DNA from: Atopsyche davidsoni
Lineage: Eukaryota > Arthropoda > Insecta > Trichoptera > Hydrobiosidae
Assembly: GCA_022113835.1 (NCBI GenBank)
Contig: JAILWY010000026.1
Span: forward strand, 6,599,001 to 6,663,000
Direction: 5' to 3'
DNA: 64,000 bases
This document shows, piece by piece, positions 48,466-61,000 of this stretch; position 1 is the stretch's first letter; every line of letters begins with the position of its first letter. A program made the translations under genes and the position numbers. A model generated the notes under the pieces. It was not told the DNA's origin and did no database searches. It saw only the letters and a program-made list of their open reading frames with translations.

Positions 48466-51313
48466 TAGAGTAATTGCATTGCCATGCACTTGTGAGATGA
48501 GCGCACTTCGTAGGAAAGTTAAGTTAAAGGTTTGAACTTTAAAATAAACATATTTATGCTTGCAAAAACAATTGAGCTTAAAATAAATAATAAATTATTC
48601 ATAGCTAAAATGTCAATCCACGAATTAAAACCAAGATAAACCTCATTTAAATTATTAAGGATAAACATACCGTAAAACGTTGGAATAGGATTTTTTTTAA
48701 ATTATTATTTTGGGATTAATTGATGGTTTTTTTTGTACCTATAATACTATTAAAAATAATTTTGACTGTTTTTAAATAATTTAAAACGTTTTTAAATATA
48801 AAAATATTCTTATTCAAAATAACTTAAATAAGAAGTGAATTATTTTGATTTATCCTAAAACTTATCACTGTACATTTATTTTTAATCTGTTAAAAGAGGG
48901 AAACTTGTATCAATGTGGGATTGTGGTTTGAGTGATGCAAAGATTTGCTTTTAAAAGCTTATTAATTATACAAGAACTTGCCTTGGTGTAAATGTTACTT
49001 ATTAAAGAGTTATTCTCGTTTATTTCTCAATTCCGACAGTAAGAAATCTAGATTCTAAGTAATTCCTCACTAATTAATTACTTAGCGACAAATACTCAAG
49101 AACATTGCAAATTAAGTTTTAAACTCATTTAAATAGGAAAATTTAATATAATAAAGAATATTAATCTTTACACACAAGTGTGCGACTAAAGGTAACCCTG
49201 TTACATCGGTCATCAATAATCTTACTGAATGATAATTATCTGATTGTCTTTACATTTGGATTTTAGTATAAATATCTTCCTGTCTAGTGCCATATTTTGA
49301 TTCACCAACTTTCTTCTTTGCTCCCATTACTTTTTACATAATGATGAAGTAAACTAAACGCAAAACATAATTATGTTTCGCCATTTTAATGCATAAATAA
49401 TAATAATATGCAAGCACTCTCACTGCTCCAGGTGAAACTCTGACTATACAATTAAAAAAAATAAAAACAATTCATGTTCAACGAATCGGAATATGCTAAT
49501 ACGCATTTCATATTAATGTTAAATACTATATTGCACATCTTAAAAAATGCAACGAAAAAGAAAATATGTACAGAATGCTCGTTAAATTGTCTTACATTTC
49601 AGTGTATTTATTTTTTACTGGTCTTAAAATATATATCCGGTCTACTGACTTTGATAGGCGACATCATAATTAATATTTAATATATTTACTCACTTACATT
49701 GTCAGTATCTTATAATAAGTCGTTGGATTGGTTAGATCGTCCGTTTGCATTTTTTATGGTACATCAGTATAAACGTGTTTTTAAATAGTAGTAATGTATG
49801 AAAAGGTCCGATCATGCGAATTGCATGAAATGCATTACTTACAAATAATAAGGATGCTTTTGTATTTCCAATTTTTAGTCTGTTTGCCCTTTTTAGGTTA
49901 TGTCGTACAAAATGTAAATAAGACCCAAAATCTTGGTTTACTTCCGTCAATCTTAGTGATTCAGGTGACGATTATTACAGACAAAGAATTCTTTAACGGT
50001 CCATTGTTGGTGAACACACAAGAAAGTAGCGACTTATATAACAACAGAAAAACCATTATAAAAACGTCCCACGGTTTAGAGTATAAACGTCTAAGCATGG
50101 ACTAGTTAATTGAACTTACTCTACCCACATAATCAGTATTTAGAAATATCTCAAATTGATTCATTTGAATAAGTACACGTAGGTACTTTGGCTGTGTTAT
50201 ATTTTTTCCTATGAGTTATCATTATTTGATGATTAGACTTATACCAATGTTGGGACAAGGTTAAACAGGTGTCCGAATAGAAAATTACTATGTCCGATGA
50301 ATGTTGGTTTTTTTTTTTTTCATTATTAAATATTAATTTAGAAATTACATGTAATATTTGTGAAATTGACTGGTTGTTTTTTTTTTGTTCGCGCACCTCG
50401 GACCAGGGCTTACAACATTTTAACAAGATAATTTTCGTAATTATGTTTTGAGAATATTTAATTTGTGATATTGATTCGTGACTAAGCGCTTGTTAAAATA
50501 TATATCTTTAGTTTTTAACACCATAAAAAAAAAACAATTTTGTATGCTTTTATCTTGTTATTTTAATAATTTACAAGTGTATTTTAAAGATGTTTCCAAA
50601 TTTATTTAAAGTTTCTTTATTAATTTTTCACAATGCCAAATTGGACATTGAATAGCACATGCGGTAATTGTACATTTTTCAATGTTTTTTTTATTTTTTA
50701 GTACATGTTATAGATATTTAAAAAAAAATGCTTTTATAGACATACGGCTGTTAATATTGTACAATTCTAAGTATTAGCATGAAGTATGGCATATGTTTAT
50801 TATCATCAAATATAATTTTGAACCACCATAGAGTAAAAAATCTATGGTAGTTTTGACTGGTATTTTATAACAACCATAAAGTACACCGCGACTGTGTGAA
50901 GGTAAACTGGTGGTTGAGTCGGCCGTTCATTTTCTCGCATTATCTCTGTCGCGGCTAGGGAAAAATAACACTACGTGATCTAGTTATATAAATGTTAAAA
51001 AGGTTTGTATTTGCGCCGAAATGGTTGCTTTTAAATTGATAAACCTTGCTATTAATGTGTTCGTTGGTTTCGGCAGTCGTTGTTATAAATATTTATTTAT
51101 TTCAAAGAAATTATATTATGCTGCTTATGCATCATAACATAATATCTTGATTTCCGTAATTTTTGAGTAACAACTGATTTTTTTTAAAACATCAAAAATA
51201 TTCTTTAGAAAATGCATTATTTTTCTATATATATATATTAACTGCTTGCCTAATTTCCATTTAAGTACTGTTTTAAAAGTTACTGTCTTATTGATAATCT
51301 TCACGTGACCCTT

Positions 51314-51405
51314 TCAGTACCGGCCATACACGTCGTGCTGTGATGATCTTGCCTGGTGCGTGATCTGACCGTGACCGTGGCTATATCCGGAAGTCCCGAC
51401 ATGAG
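51314..51405 (-). CDS. Likely last coding exon of an unrecognised minus-strand gene
   Basis: After an acceptor TTTATAG on the minus strand (exon begins at 51,405) the frame, entered with two bases of a split codon, reads HVGTSGYSHGHGQITHQARS and nine further residues to ...DVYGRY, followed by TGA at 51,316-51,314. The His/Gly/Ser bias, the rise in GC content and the splice site together suggest real coding sequence. Earlier exons would lie to the right, but I could not find a matching one before 64,000. The protein family is not recognised. A chance frame is possible because the exon is only 92 bases. Confidence 0.4.
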
Positions 51406-51799
51406 CTATAAATATAAAACACTTTGAGCGCATTCTAGAAAGAAGATTTTCATCAAAAGCCACAAAACGTATGGAGATATGTAGAGCACTGTGCACATAG
51501 TACCCGACGCGGTGGCAAATATTTTTGAAAGTTTCGAAAGACGTGTTGTAAAATATTACCAAAATATTTGGCACGCGGTTTCTTTTGCTTAACCACATGC
51601 AAAAACACGCTGAAAAACTGCTGGACAGTAAAATTAAATTAGTGTGCCTATGTGGGTCAGAAGACAACTGACTTTGGTACGTTTGCCGGTACGAAACTAT
51701 AGATCAAATTTATGTAACTAGTTTGTAACGTGTATTGATCACTTAACGTGACACTTTAACGTTTATGGAACCATAAATGTCTGAAATTTACTGAAAAAA

Positions 51800-52012
51800 A
51801 GTAAGAGATGTCGTCCTAGACTTTTACTACCTACAGGTTACTTCAAAAAAAATTGTTTATCTGCATCGAAATGAAAAACGATTATCATATTATTACATTA
51901 TTTTTATTCATATATTGATTTAAACTTGTTTTACAAAATGATTGGCCCATAAATTGATTTATAAAAAGTATTAGATGTCGTCCTAGACTTTTGGTCCCTG
52001 CAAATCATACTG
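51800..52012. repeat. Imperfect direct repeat, about 32 bp, 166 bp apart
   Basis: AGAGATGTCGTCCTAGACTTTT (51,806 on) and TAGATGTCGTCCTAGACTTTT (51,972 on) share GATGTCGTCCTAGACTTTT exactly, with similar A-rich text before and a CTAC/CCTGCA-type text after. The pair may be part of a dispersed repeat or a diverged tandem duplication. Confidence 0.6.
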
Positions 52013-54189
52013 ATATGTTATTTTGTGTTATGTACTTGCATAAAAAATAGTTTTTTGTGGAGCAAAATTGGACATGAAAAATTAATTTAGTTTCCAAACT
52101 GGATTTAAGTATTTTAGCTGTTTTATGCTGTATTTTAATATTTTCGTATTTTTTACCGTATTTTACAGCAACTGTAACATTCCTTCGATATTTTTTCCAA
52201 ATAAATACACGGTTTCTTTGTATTATGCAAAAAAAAAAAAATTCTGTGATGCACATTAAATATTTTTGTTATTACATCATTTTCTCTTCATTAAAGTGTG
52301 TATTTTATATATCATTGTGTCATTTTTCTTAAGTGTTAATAAGTTATATCGCACTCTGCAATACAAAAGACAAACGTTTGCATTCAAATGCTTATTTTTC
52401 AAATAAAATATTTTTTTAACAAAATCCAGACGAAAACAGTTTCATATTAGTGCCAATACATGTATACTAATTTATTCTTGTATTGAATTATGTGTTTTAA
52501 AAAATGAAATCTTAAACAACACTGAATGTGGGTTAAATTGCCTATCATAGGCGCTCAAACGATCGATTGTTTTTTTTTTATCTTACATATAAAATAATTT
52601 ATAGACAACCACAAAGTCATTTTATTTGCAGAATCATATTTGCATATTCAGTAATGCTGCGGCTTGGACATAATTTATTTTGACCAAGAGATATAACCAA
52701 CGTGCTTAAGTAATCGATTTATATTTTTTTATATTTCATTTCGATGACTCTGTAAATTGATTGAGTTTAATGTTGATTACAAAACCAATAATTAAAACAA
52801 AATTAAGCTTTAACCATGTATGCATGCAACCATGCGATGAAGTCACCATTTTTTAATGACAAGAAAAAAGTTTACAATTAATTTTTGCTTGGGGATTAAA
52901 CGATTTATGTAATATTTTATATTATCTTTGTTGAAAAATAATAATTTACTTTTAAAAATGTGCAATGTGCCAATTCGAATACTCCATAATTTAATGGCTA
53001 AAATTTACGACTAAGTATGCAAAAAACGTATTTCACTTGCTTAAAACTAAAAAAAATATTTTTCTCTGAAAAAAATACGTGAAACCTTTGTGATGACTTA
53101 ATAATGCAATCTTTATAATTTTAGGGCTTTGGAAGAGTAATTTTTAGTCAACATTATATAGTATACCCCGAATCTGCTCACATCGCTGTGTTATTTGTGT
53201 CTTCACTGTTCCCAATCACAAGCTAAATAAGCAAGCTACAAAGAGCGCCAGATACTTTTTAATTATATCAACGCACCTTTGTACACTTTTCTTTTACTTT
53301 TATTCTCATTCTTCTTCTCAGAGACGGCTTGTGATCACCTCACAGAAAATATAGTATCTCTATTCTGGGCCAGTCTTATTAGTTCGGCTGTACTCCCGAT
53401 TTCCGCTGGGATTGGCAGAGACATTTTTTTTAAATGAATGATTCGTAAATTTACGTTTTGATCATTTTGTACATCATTTCAACACCCTCGAGTAATTATC
53501 GCATTCGTTTCCTAAGAACGCTGCTGGTTTATTCATCACGCAAGATCCGATAGACATAAATGGTATTATGTTACCTTGCTTGTAATAATCGTCATTACCG
53601 GTTAATTATGAGGACACATTTTGAAGGTTCCCTGTTTTTCTTTTCGATAGAAACACTTCCACGGCGTAAAATTAACTCGCACTGTCTTTATTGCGACGTT
53701 TATTGCAATTATCATCACTTAAATAGTTTTTAGGCTGCTTACGAGACGCTACTGGTAATCAGGGACGACAGAATTAATGGAGTGTAGTTTTTACACGTTA
53801 TTACTTCACAGCTTTTAAAAAGGTTCTCATCTCCATCAGGCTACTCTTCGAATACAAACTCGAGGGTTGTCTTTATCAACCCTTAGCCCCCACCTCTCTA
53901 CAATCACCCACCACTCCATCCCCTCCCACCTGAAACTCGATAATCCTCCGTAACACACGTCACCACGTCAGATGAAGGTGTTCAAGGAACTTGTTTCGGT
54001 TTTGCCACAAAAGACAAATAAGAAAAATAACGCCAATACGATTAGTTTTGTCTGTTCTGACCATGCGAAAAGCACTCGCTTGCGGCCCACTTACTGCGCA
54101 AGGAGTTTGCTGTGATATTAAAAACATGCGCTGTGGTTGAGTTCCCGCAATAGATAGGTTTTTATTATTTCAATAAAATACGGCATCAG
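52013..54189. other. Non-coding stretch with a possible regulatory block
   Basis: No gene is supported. From about 53,450 to 54,060 the sequence is less AT-rich and holds several homeodomain-type words (TAATTA, TTAATTATGA, GCAATTATCATC) and a C-rich run near 53,885-53,935. This may be enhancer DNA. A 29-codon minus-strand frame at 53,335-53,424 is discussed in the findings. Confidence 0.35.
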
Positions 54190-54290
54190 AGTCGATAACT
54201 TGTTGGCTTAGTGGTTGACTCGATTCTACTATAAAGCAAACGTCGCGTCGGTTTGATTTCCGTTATGGAATGTAAATCTAAAAAAAAAAA
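54190..54290 (+). repeat. tRNA-derived SINE head with short A tail
   Basis: A perfect A-box-like TGGCTTAGTGG (54,204-54,214) is followed 35 bases later by GGTTTGATTTCC (54,250-54,261), a near match to the B box, and then by a run of ten A near 54,280. This is the Pol III promoter of a tRNA-headed SINE; the head does not form an intact tRNA. Confidence 0.65.
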
Positions 54291-54820
54291 TTATGATGGT
54301 GTTCCTAGCCTACCAATATATTTTTAGGCAGATCACAGATGGAAACTTCTCACTGTAGCACGATCAGATTAAGTTTTTTTATTATTATTTTTTTTATTTA
54401 ATAAAAGTAATAAAGTAATGAAGTTTTTTTAGGCAACTTACCCCACCTATCGGATGTGGGTTCAGCATTGACGTGACTACCGGAGATTTGTAAAATAAAA
54501 ACAAGCAGTTATGCAATAGTGTTTGTGTTACTTTAAGCTTCCAAGAAATCGCTTATTAATGCATTACAAAAAAATCTACAAACACATATTCGACTTTGAA
54601 TGTCTTTATGTATTAATCTGTTCATATATTTCAATATAAATAGATCATTTAAACATACCTATTTTTTATTCAACTATAAAAAGTATTATAAATTGATGTT
54701 AAATTGCATGTTAGTATACAGTACATTAATTACGTTAGATCCAAACTTGTAAATTACAATTTTAGTCAATGTATGAATTTCAGAGAAACTTCACCGTAAC
54801 GTGCGACTCCTTAAACGTAT

Positions 54821-54910
54821 GTGTGTGTATGTTTGTGTATGTTTGTGTATGTTTGTGTATGTTTGTGTGTGTTTGTGTGTGTTTGTGTGTGTTTGTGTAT
54901 GTTGTGTGTA
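54821..54910. repeat. 10-bp microsatellite (GTTTGTGTAT)n
   Basis: At least seven head-to-tail copies of GTTTGTGTAT or GTTTGTGTGT run from 54,831 to 54,900, with degenerate copies at both ends. A 91-codon plus-strand frame runs through it as a Cys/Val-rich artefact. Confidence 0.85.
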
Positions 54911-55044
54911 TTGCGTGTGCGACCAAATATTTTGCAAGTTCTGCTCAAAGCACGGTGCAAGTCCATTTGCAAATAATTAATACGCGGTTACAATTGCACA
55001 AAAAGAAACCTTTTGTATTTGCTTGTAATCAACAATCAATATGA

Positions 55045-58000
55045 GTGAAAATAAATTAATGAATGTTGCATGCCGGTCTAATGATGTCCAATTACGTATT
55101 GCATTTCACGCTGCTCGATTGCGTCTTCAATGACCGTTCAGTTTTCGGAACAGACTCGCTGAATAGATGCGGGTAAAAAAATCTGATGAATAATAAAAAT
55201 AAATCACTCAAAAGTGTGTCAGTTTTTAGACTGACTGGTCAAAAATCGCCCTCTTGTGGAGTATCTTTATAAATTTCATAACAACGCATATTAGAAATAA
55301 CGGATACGCGGAGATATCAGTCAGTATCAAAAATCCTTCGTTTTTATTAACTTACTCAATTTTAAATATTTTTTGTCTATTTGCCCTAAATCAATCGAAT
55401 AAATTGTATAAAAACCGCGATCGCACTAGAAAAACCATTTAATAATTAATATAAATATAAAAAAATATTTATAAGTATCTAGGAACATTTATATTACTTA
55501 ATTCTTTAATATGTTTTACATTCGAGTAAATGGTATTCATAAGATATATTCAGACTTGTGATTTATCATAATATTATATGAAGCTTCTTTTTGGTTACCC
55601 TATTATTAATTAGAAAAAAAATGTATATCATATCATCAATTATTATTGTGGTATTTTACTTATTTTTTATTGGCTATAATGTTGTAGCTTCAGAATGTTT
55701 ATTTTTCTATATTTAATAAATATATTGTAAGACATTCATGCTTATATTACTAAAATACTCTTTACGAGTAGAAGACCGCAAGGAAATACACAAATGACAC
55801 AAATACGTTTGTGTATCACATTTTTTTATATTACATATTAAATTTCACCAGAGAAGAATAAATACTGCAGGTTTATTTTAAACCTGAGGGTAATTTGTAA
55901 TACAAACAAAAAAAATAACTCCTGGCCAATGTGTTGGCTAAAAGACAACGAGGCCGCTCTAAAAATTCCACTATCCAAATTATTGTATTAATTATCCATT
56001 AAGTTTCTCTTATTTAATTTTGATTATAAATAAAACACTGCAGGATGCTCGTGCCACATTTGTACTCCATTCAGTAGAGATCAAGAACCCCGACTTGCAT
56101 TATCAATCATATAGGAAGTGTTCCTTGTAATACTGGCCATTGTGCGAAATGTAAACAAGACCGTGGGACGGACGGGCGATATGAACGCTTCTTCGTATTA
56201 ATTATCACTCGAGTCTACATTACTTGCTTGAAGCATATTTCTAAGACATTTAAACTCTAAAACTAAGAAGTAGTCCGAGAGTTAAAATCAACGGAATTTC
56301 CGTGCCTATGAGATGGCGTGTAATACATCCGTTTTTTGCTAAATGAAGCCTCAATTTTTAATAATGAAGTGTTTTCATATCACGAAACTTCCGGTGTACT
56401 ATTATTGAATATATTTTATTGCTTGTTTGTGAAATCAGCGGCAATGAAAAAAGTTTTAATAAGAATAATTTTTTTTTTAAAAAACACTAACATTTTATTT
56501 AGTATTTTCGTAATTTTTTAAAAATATTTGTTATATGTTGAAATTGAATTTGAAGTGGTTTATTTAATTTCAAGGTGGATTATTTAAAAAATATATATAT
56601 TTTATTGCACCATTAAAATGCAAATATCTTCCTTGTGATCTAGTCATAAAAGGGTGAGACGCTCAATTGTATTGTACTGAAAAACAATTGTTTTGGCTGA
56701 AGTTTTTAAGTAACCTTTGTTAATGGGTTCTATTTCATTGTTCCAATTATTAATTTTAGTATTTTTACAGATTTAAAAACAACATTAATATGTTATTTTT
56801 GCGTTTTTTACGCAAATATATGGAAATTAAATTAAAATTATTTTATAATATTATGCCATTTCCGATAACAACAAAATTCTAAGGCCAAACGTTGGGTGGT
56901 AATTTTTATTTATTGACAGATTTTATGTGAGTGAACATAATATGACATTGAGTACAAAAGCAGAGAAACTGAAGTATTAATCATCTATTTTAACAATATT
57001 TTACCGGGTAAATAAATTCTTGTTTAAATTTGGTGTGTTTCAAGATATTAAATCAGTAATATTAAAATACGTACCGCAAGAGAATTTACATAAAAATCAT
57101 AAATGAAAAATCTAATTGCTCACATTCAGTTATTTAGATAGTCATTGGTTTATAACAAGTAAAGTACCCAATAATTGTTTTACCCGAATATATTATAACG
57201 TTAATTTTTGAATACTTTTTTGATTGAGTGCAATCAAAATGAATATATCAATATACTGTGATAACTTCCATGGAAGGCATTAAATGCATATTAATTTAAT
57301 GATACCGATATAAAACACGAATGGACAATTACAAATTGGTGTAATTAAAGCAATTATTAATATGCTCCACGCAAAATATTGCCAGTTAAAAGGTATAAGA
57401 TAAGTATTCGTTTTAGTCATCTTTTAAGGCAGTTGCTTCTAGTCTTTTAATTGCCTCTGGTGTCCAACCGGACACCAGAGGCAGTCCATTACCTGGCGAA
57501 CTCGTGTCATTTAATTAATTTAATTATCACTTTATTTTTCTATGTCGAAAGTTCATTTTTTTACAGAGTATTGAAAAAACTATAAATTATATTTACCAAT
57601 TTTTTATCATTTAATTTACGTCCATTTTTAGGGTAAAATAAAATCTTGAAGTTTTTGAAAAATTGGATAAAATGACGAGTTTTCAATACCAAAGTTTGTC
57701 AAAGATTTTTTTTTTTTTTGTTTATATTTAATCTTTCAATTCCAATTTAAAAAAAGACTTTAAATGTTTAGAATTCTTGGAAAATGTACCGGACGAATCT
57801 CCAAATTCCTACACTTCAATCGGAAAAACACATATTTATCATATTAATAGAATATTTATAAGAAATAAAAATATATTGTGTTCGGAAGAAGGGATGTATC
57901 AAACTTTTTGCATTTAAATATTTTGATTGGTGCAGTCAATTTTTCGAACGGACTAGAAAATGATCAAAAAAACTCGATTATGGGACCTAGACCCTTAAGG

Positions 58001-61000
58001 TATGACAGTTTCATGTCCTGCGATTTATCTACGATATTTCAGGTATAATAAACAATTGGTAATAAATAACTATTATACCTATTACCTTTTACTATTATTA
58101 TAACTATTACCTTTATATATATTTATATATATATTTCAATCACAAATTCGTCCAGTATGAATCAGTTTACAAGTCTCTTCCGAGCTATAAATTGGACATT
58201 ACACCTTGTATTAATAGACATCTTAAACGCCAATACTTTATTTCCATTTTAATCAGCATTATTAAATTACATGTTTACAAGGAGAATATAAAAATAATTG
58301 TAGAGGTCTTAATTGCGCCTCTTCGTGCATTGAATGGTTGTACTTTTTTGATAGTTAAAGGCGTAACGTGACCAATCACTGTGTTTTTCTGACATCACGA
58401 TTATATTATCACCTCTCCGTCTTTGATATTTGCACAGCATTGTCTGATTAAGAGTCAACAATATTTTCTCGTATACATGCAGACCTTCAGAGAATAATAA
58501 TTTATTAATATTGTATTACTCCATCAAACAGGAACTGTTGCACATAACGATTAATTACGATCATTTCAATAGCCAGAAAAAAATAATTCGCTCTTTAATT
58601 TAGAGTGCTTAGCTGTTACTATGCCAGATTTTTTTTAAAATTAATTTCTAATCAAAATTCATTGTTTTAGATAAAACTACTCATTTATGTATCCGATTAC
58701 ACTTACTTTTAATGCAATTCTTTTGGCGTATGTAATGTCTGTGAAAAAATTATAAGCTACCCTATTTCACATTTTTGTATAAATCTATTTTTTTTTTAAA
58801 TAATTTCTTTTTTATTTAATACGTAATCTTCAAGTGTACTAGGCAAGCCACCGGGCCTGCAAACAAACCTCTTGGCATTGTTATTTAAGATCCGAGAAAT
58901 CATCAATTCGAATTTGATCACCGTAATACACTTAATCTTTGTAGCCAATCGAGTATGAAAGTTGATCGCCAATTACATAAGCTCGAAATTTACTTGCAAT
59001 TATTCAACTGACCTGAAACAACTAGGGCTGAGTAAAGTGAATTGCTATTATTTATTTTTAGTTTTTATATCGCATGTAGTTAATTTAAAAAAATTCTTAA
59101 CACACGGAAAATATATTTAAATACTATTTGTACAATAAAATATCAGATTAGTTAAGCAATATATTTTTAAAACTTCATGAAATGTTTAAATTTTTTTTAG
59201 ATTTAAAAGTAACAAATCCTTCCGAGGAAAATATTTCTGTGATTAAAAAAAATTTCCCTGTACACAGCCCTTTTTGCATATGATCGCTGCAAACTGCATA
59301 CCTACCTGCATCTTTTGGTAGCGGTTACCATTTTTTGTGGACTAGTGTGATTAACAATATCTGAATTAAGGTACCCTGGTAGTAGAATTATAAGTAATTT
59401 AAATGAAAGTTGAAAGGCTTTGTCCGCTCATTCTGGAATACCAAATTTCCAGGTTGTCTGACTTTTTGCTTGGTGATTCAAAAGACTCCATCGTCATATA
59501 AATACAATGACTTGACAAACATTTATGTTCGTCAAAAGAAACAGCTCCTAGTTCTTACCTACTTGGAGTGATATAATCCAATTAAAGATTTTTTACTAGG
59601 TGCAAAATATTCAGCAATTAGCAAGTCGAGAATTGTTTCTTTTATAGTTTTTCTCATCACTTTCTTTGTATTTATTTCCTGAATTTTAATATTTTAACAG
59701 TTCAAATGTCTTAAAAATGCGAATATTCAAATTATTGTAAAGGTTAAGATAAAACGATCAATTAAAAATGGTTAGATTCTCACAATATATAATAAAAATC
59801 AAATAATTTTAACATTGCTTGATATTACATCAAACTATTAAACTGAACAAAAACGTCCGAATTGCTCATTTGTATTGTATAACAATGTAAGATACTATTG
59901 TATATGACCGTAAAATATAGTATTCTTAACGCAGTTTTAGCAAGGCTATCGCTTTGATTTGATATGGACCATTTGCACTTTCACAACAATAGACCTTTCA
60001 TTTATATTATCAGCTCGTTGTCAAATTATACACATACACAATAAAGAACCCGAGGGCGTTTGTATACATTTTTCTCAAAAGCCTGACCGATCCGTGCAAA
60101 AGAGAAAGTTTGCCAAAAAAGTAACACCAAGTTCAGTAACTAAAGTTAGCCTAGACGGGAAATCAACAGAGATGGAGATCATTCGCCAGGTTGATGTTAT
60201 TTTTTATGCCCTTTGGCAATGTTAAAAAAAATGGTAAGTGCAGATATACTATGCTACATACAAATTGTTCACTTGCATAATCAATACAAAAGCTGTATGT
60301 AACAAAATTCAGCACTAACATAATATTGAATTATTTTTTGGTTTTTTTATTATTATTATGGCCGGTTTCGGCAACTTATTTTGTTGGAGTTTTCAAACGA
60401 AGTCAAAATGCCAACTCTGCTTGTAAGCGCCTACGAGATGGATTTGCGGAACCAGTCACAAAAAAAACAAAAACGTGGAAAAATCACAACAAAAAAAGTT
60501 TATAATTAAATATCAATATAATATTTTAATGAATACAGTAAACATTCAACAGGATGGGTCACGTGATCATTTAATGTATTGCATTGATTCTGAAAAAATA
60601 GAAAGATACTTGAATGACATCAAGGAAACGAGAGTTGCTTTATAGAGAGCGGCTCTAATGCAAAGTTGTGTCTCGCATTTCATGAAAATAATGATGGTGC
60701 TATTAATTTTAAAATATTAGTTTGGTTTACTTTTGTAATAACATTTGATTTTTTTTTTTGGTCTGCACTATATTTTGAACAATAATTTTATTTTATAATT
60801 GTGCGTTTGTTCCAATAACCTTTTTTCTCTCTCGTTAAGTTTGTTTTGAATGTGCGAAGATATTATTGAGAAAGCAAATTAAGACCAAGTATGATCTTGA
60901 ACAACCAGCACTAATGATTTTATTAACGATGTATTCAAATGATGTAAAATTTTACTGTAAAAAATGACCCATTTACTGTTGCACGGCTTTAATATTGTGC

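Noticed and set aside
49794..50105. Plus-strand frame of 103 codons
   Set aside because: AT-driven composition, no domain, and open frames on both strands.
58840..58925. Possible further SINE head with a B-box-like AATTCGAATTTGATCACC
   Set aside because: The A box is weak and the spacing is too long for a confident call.
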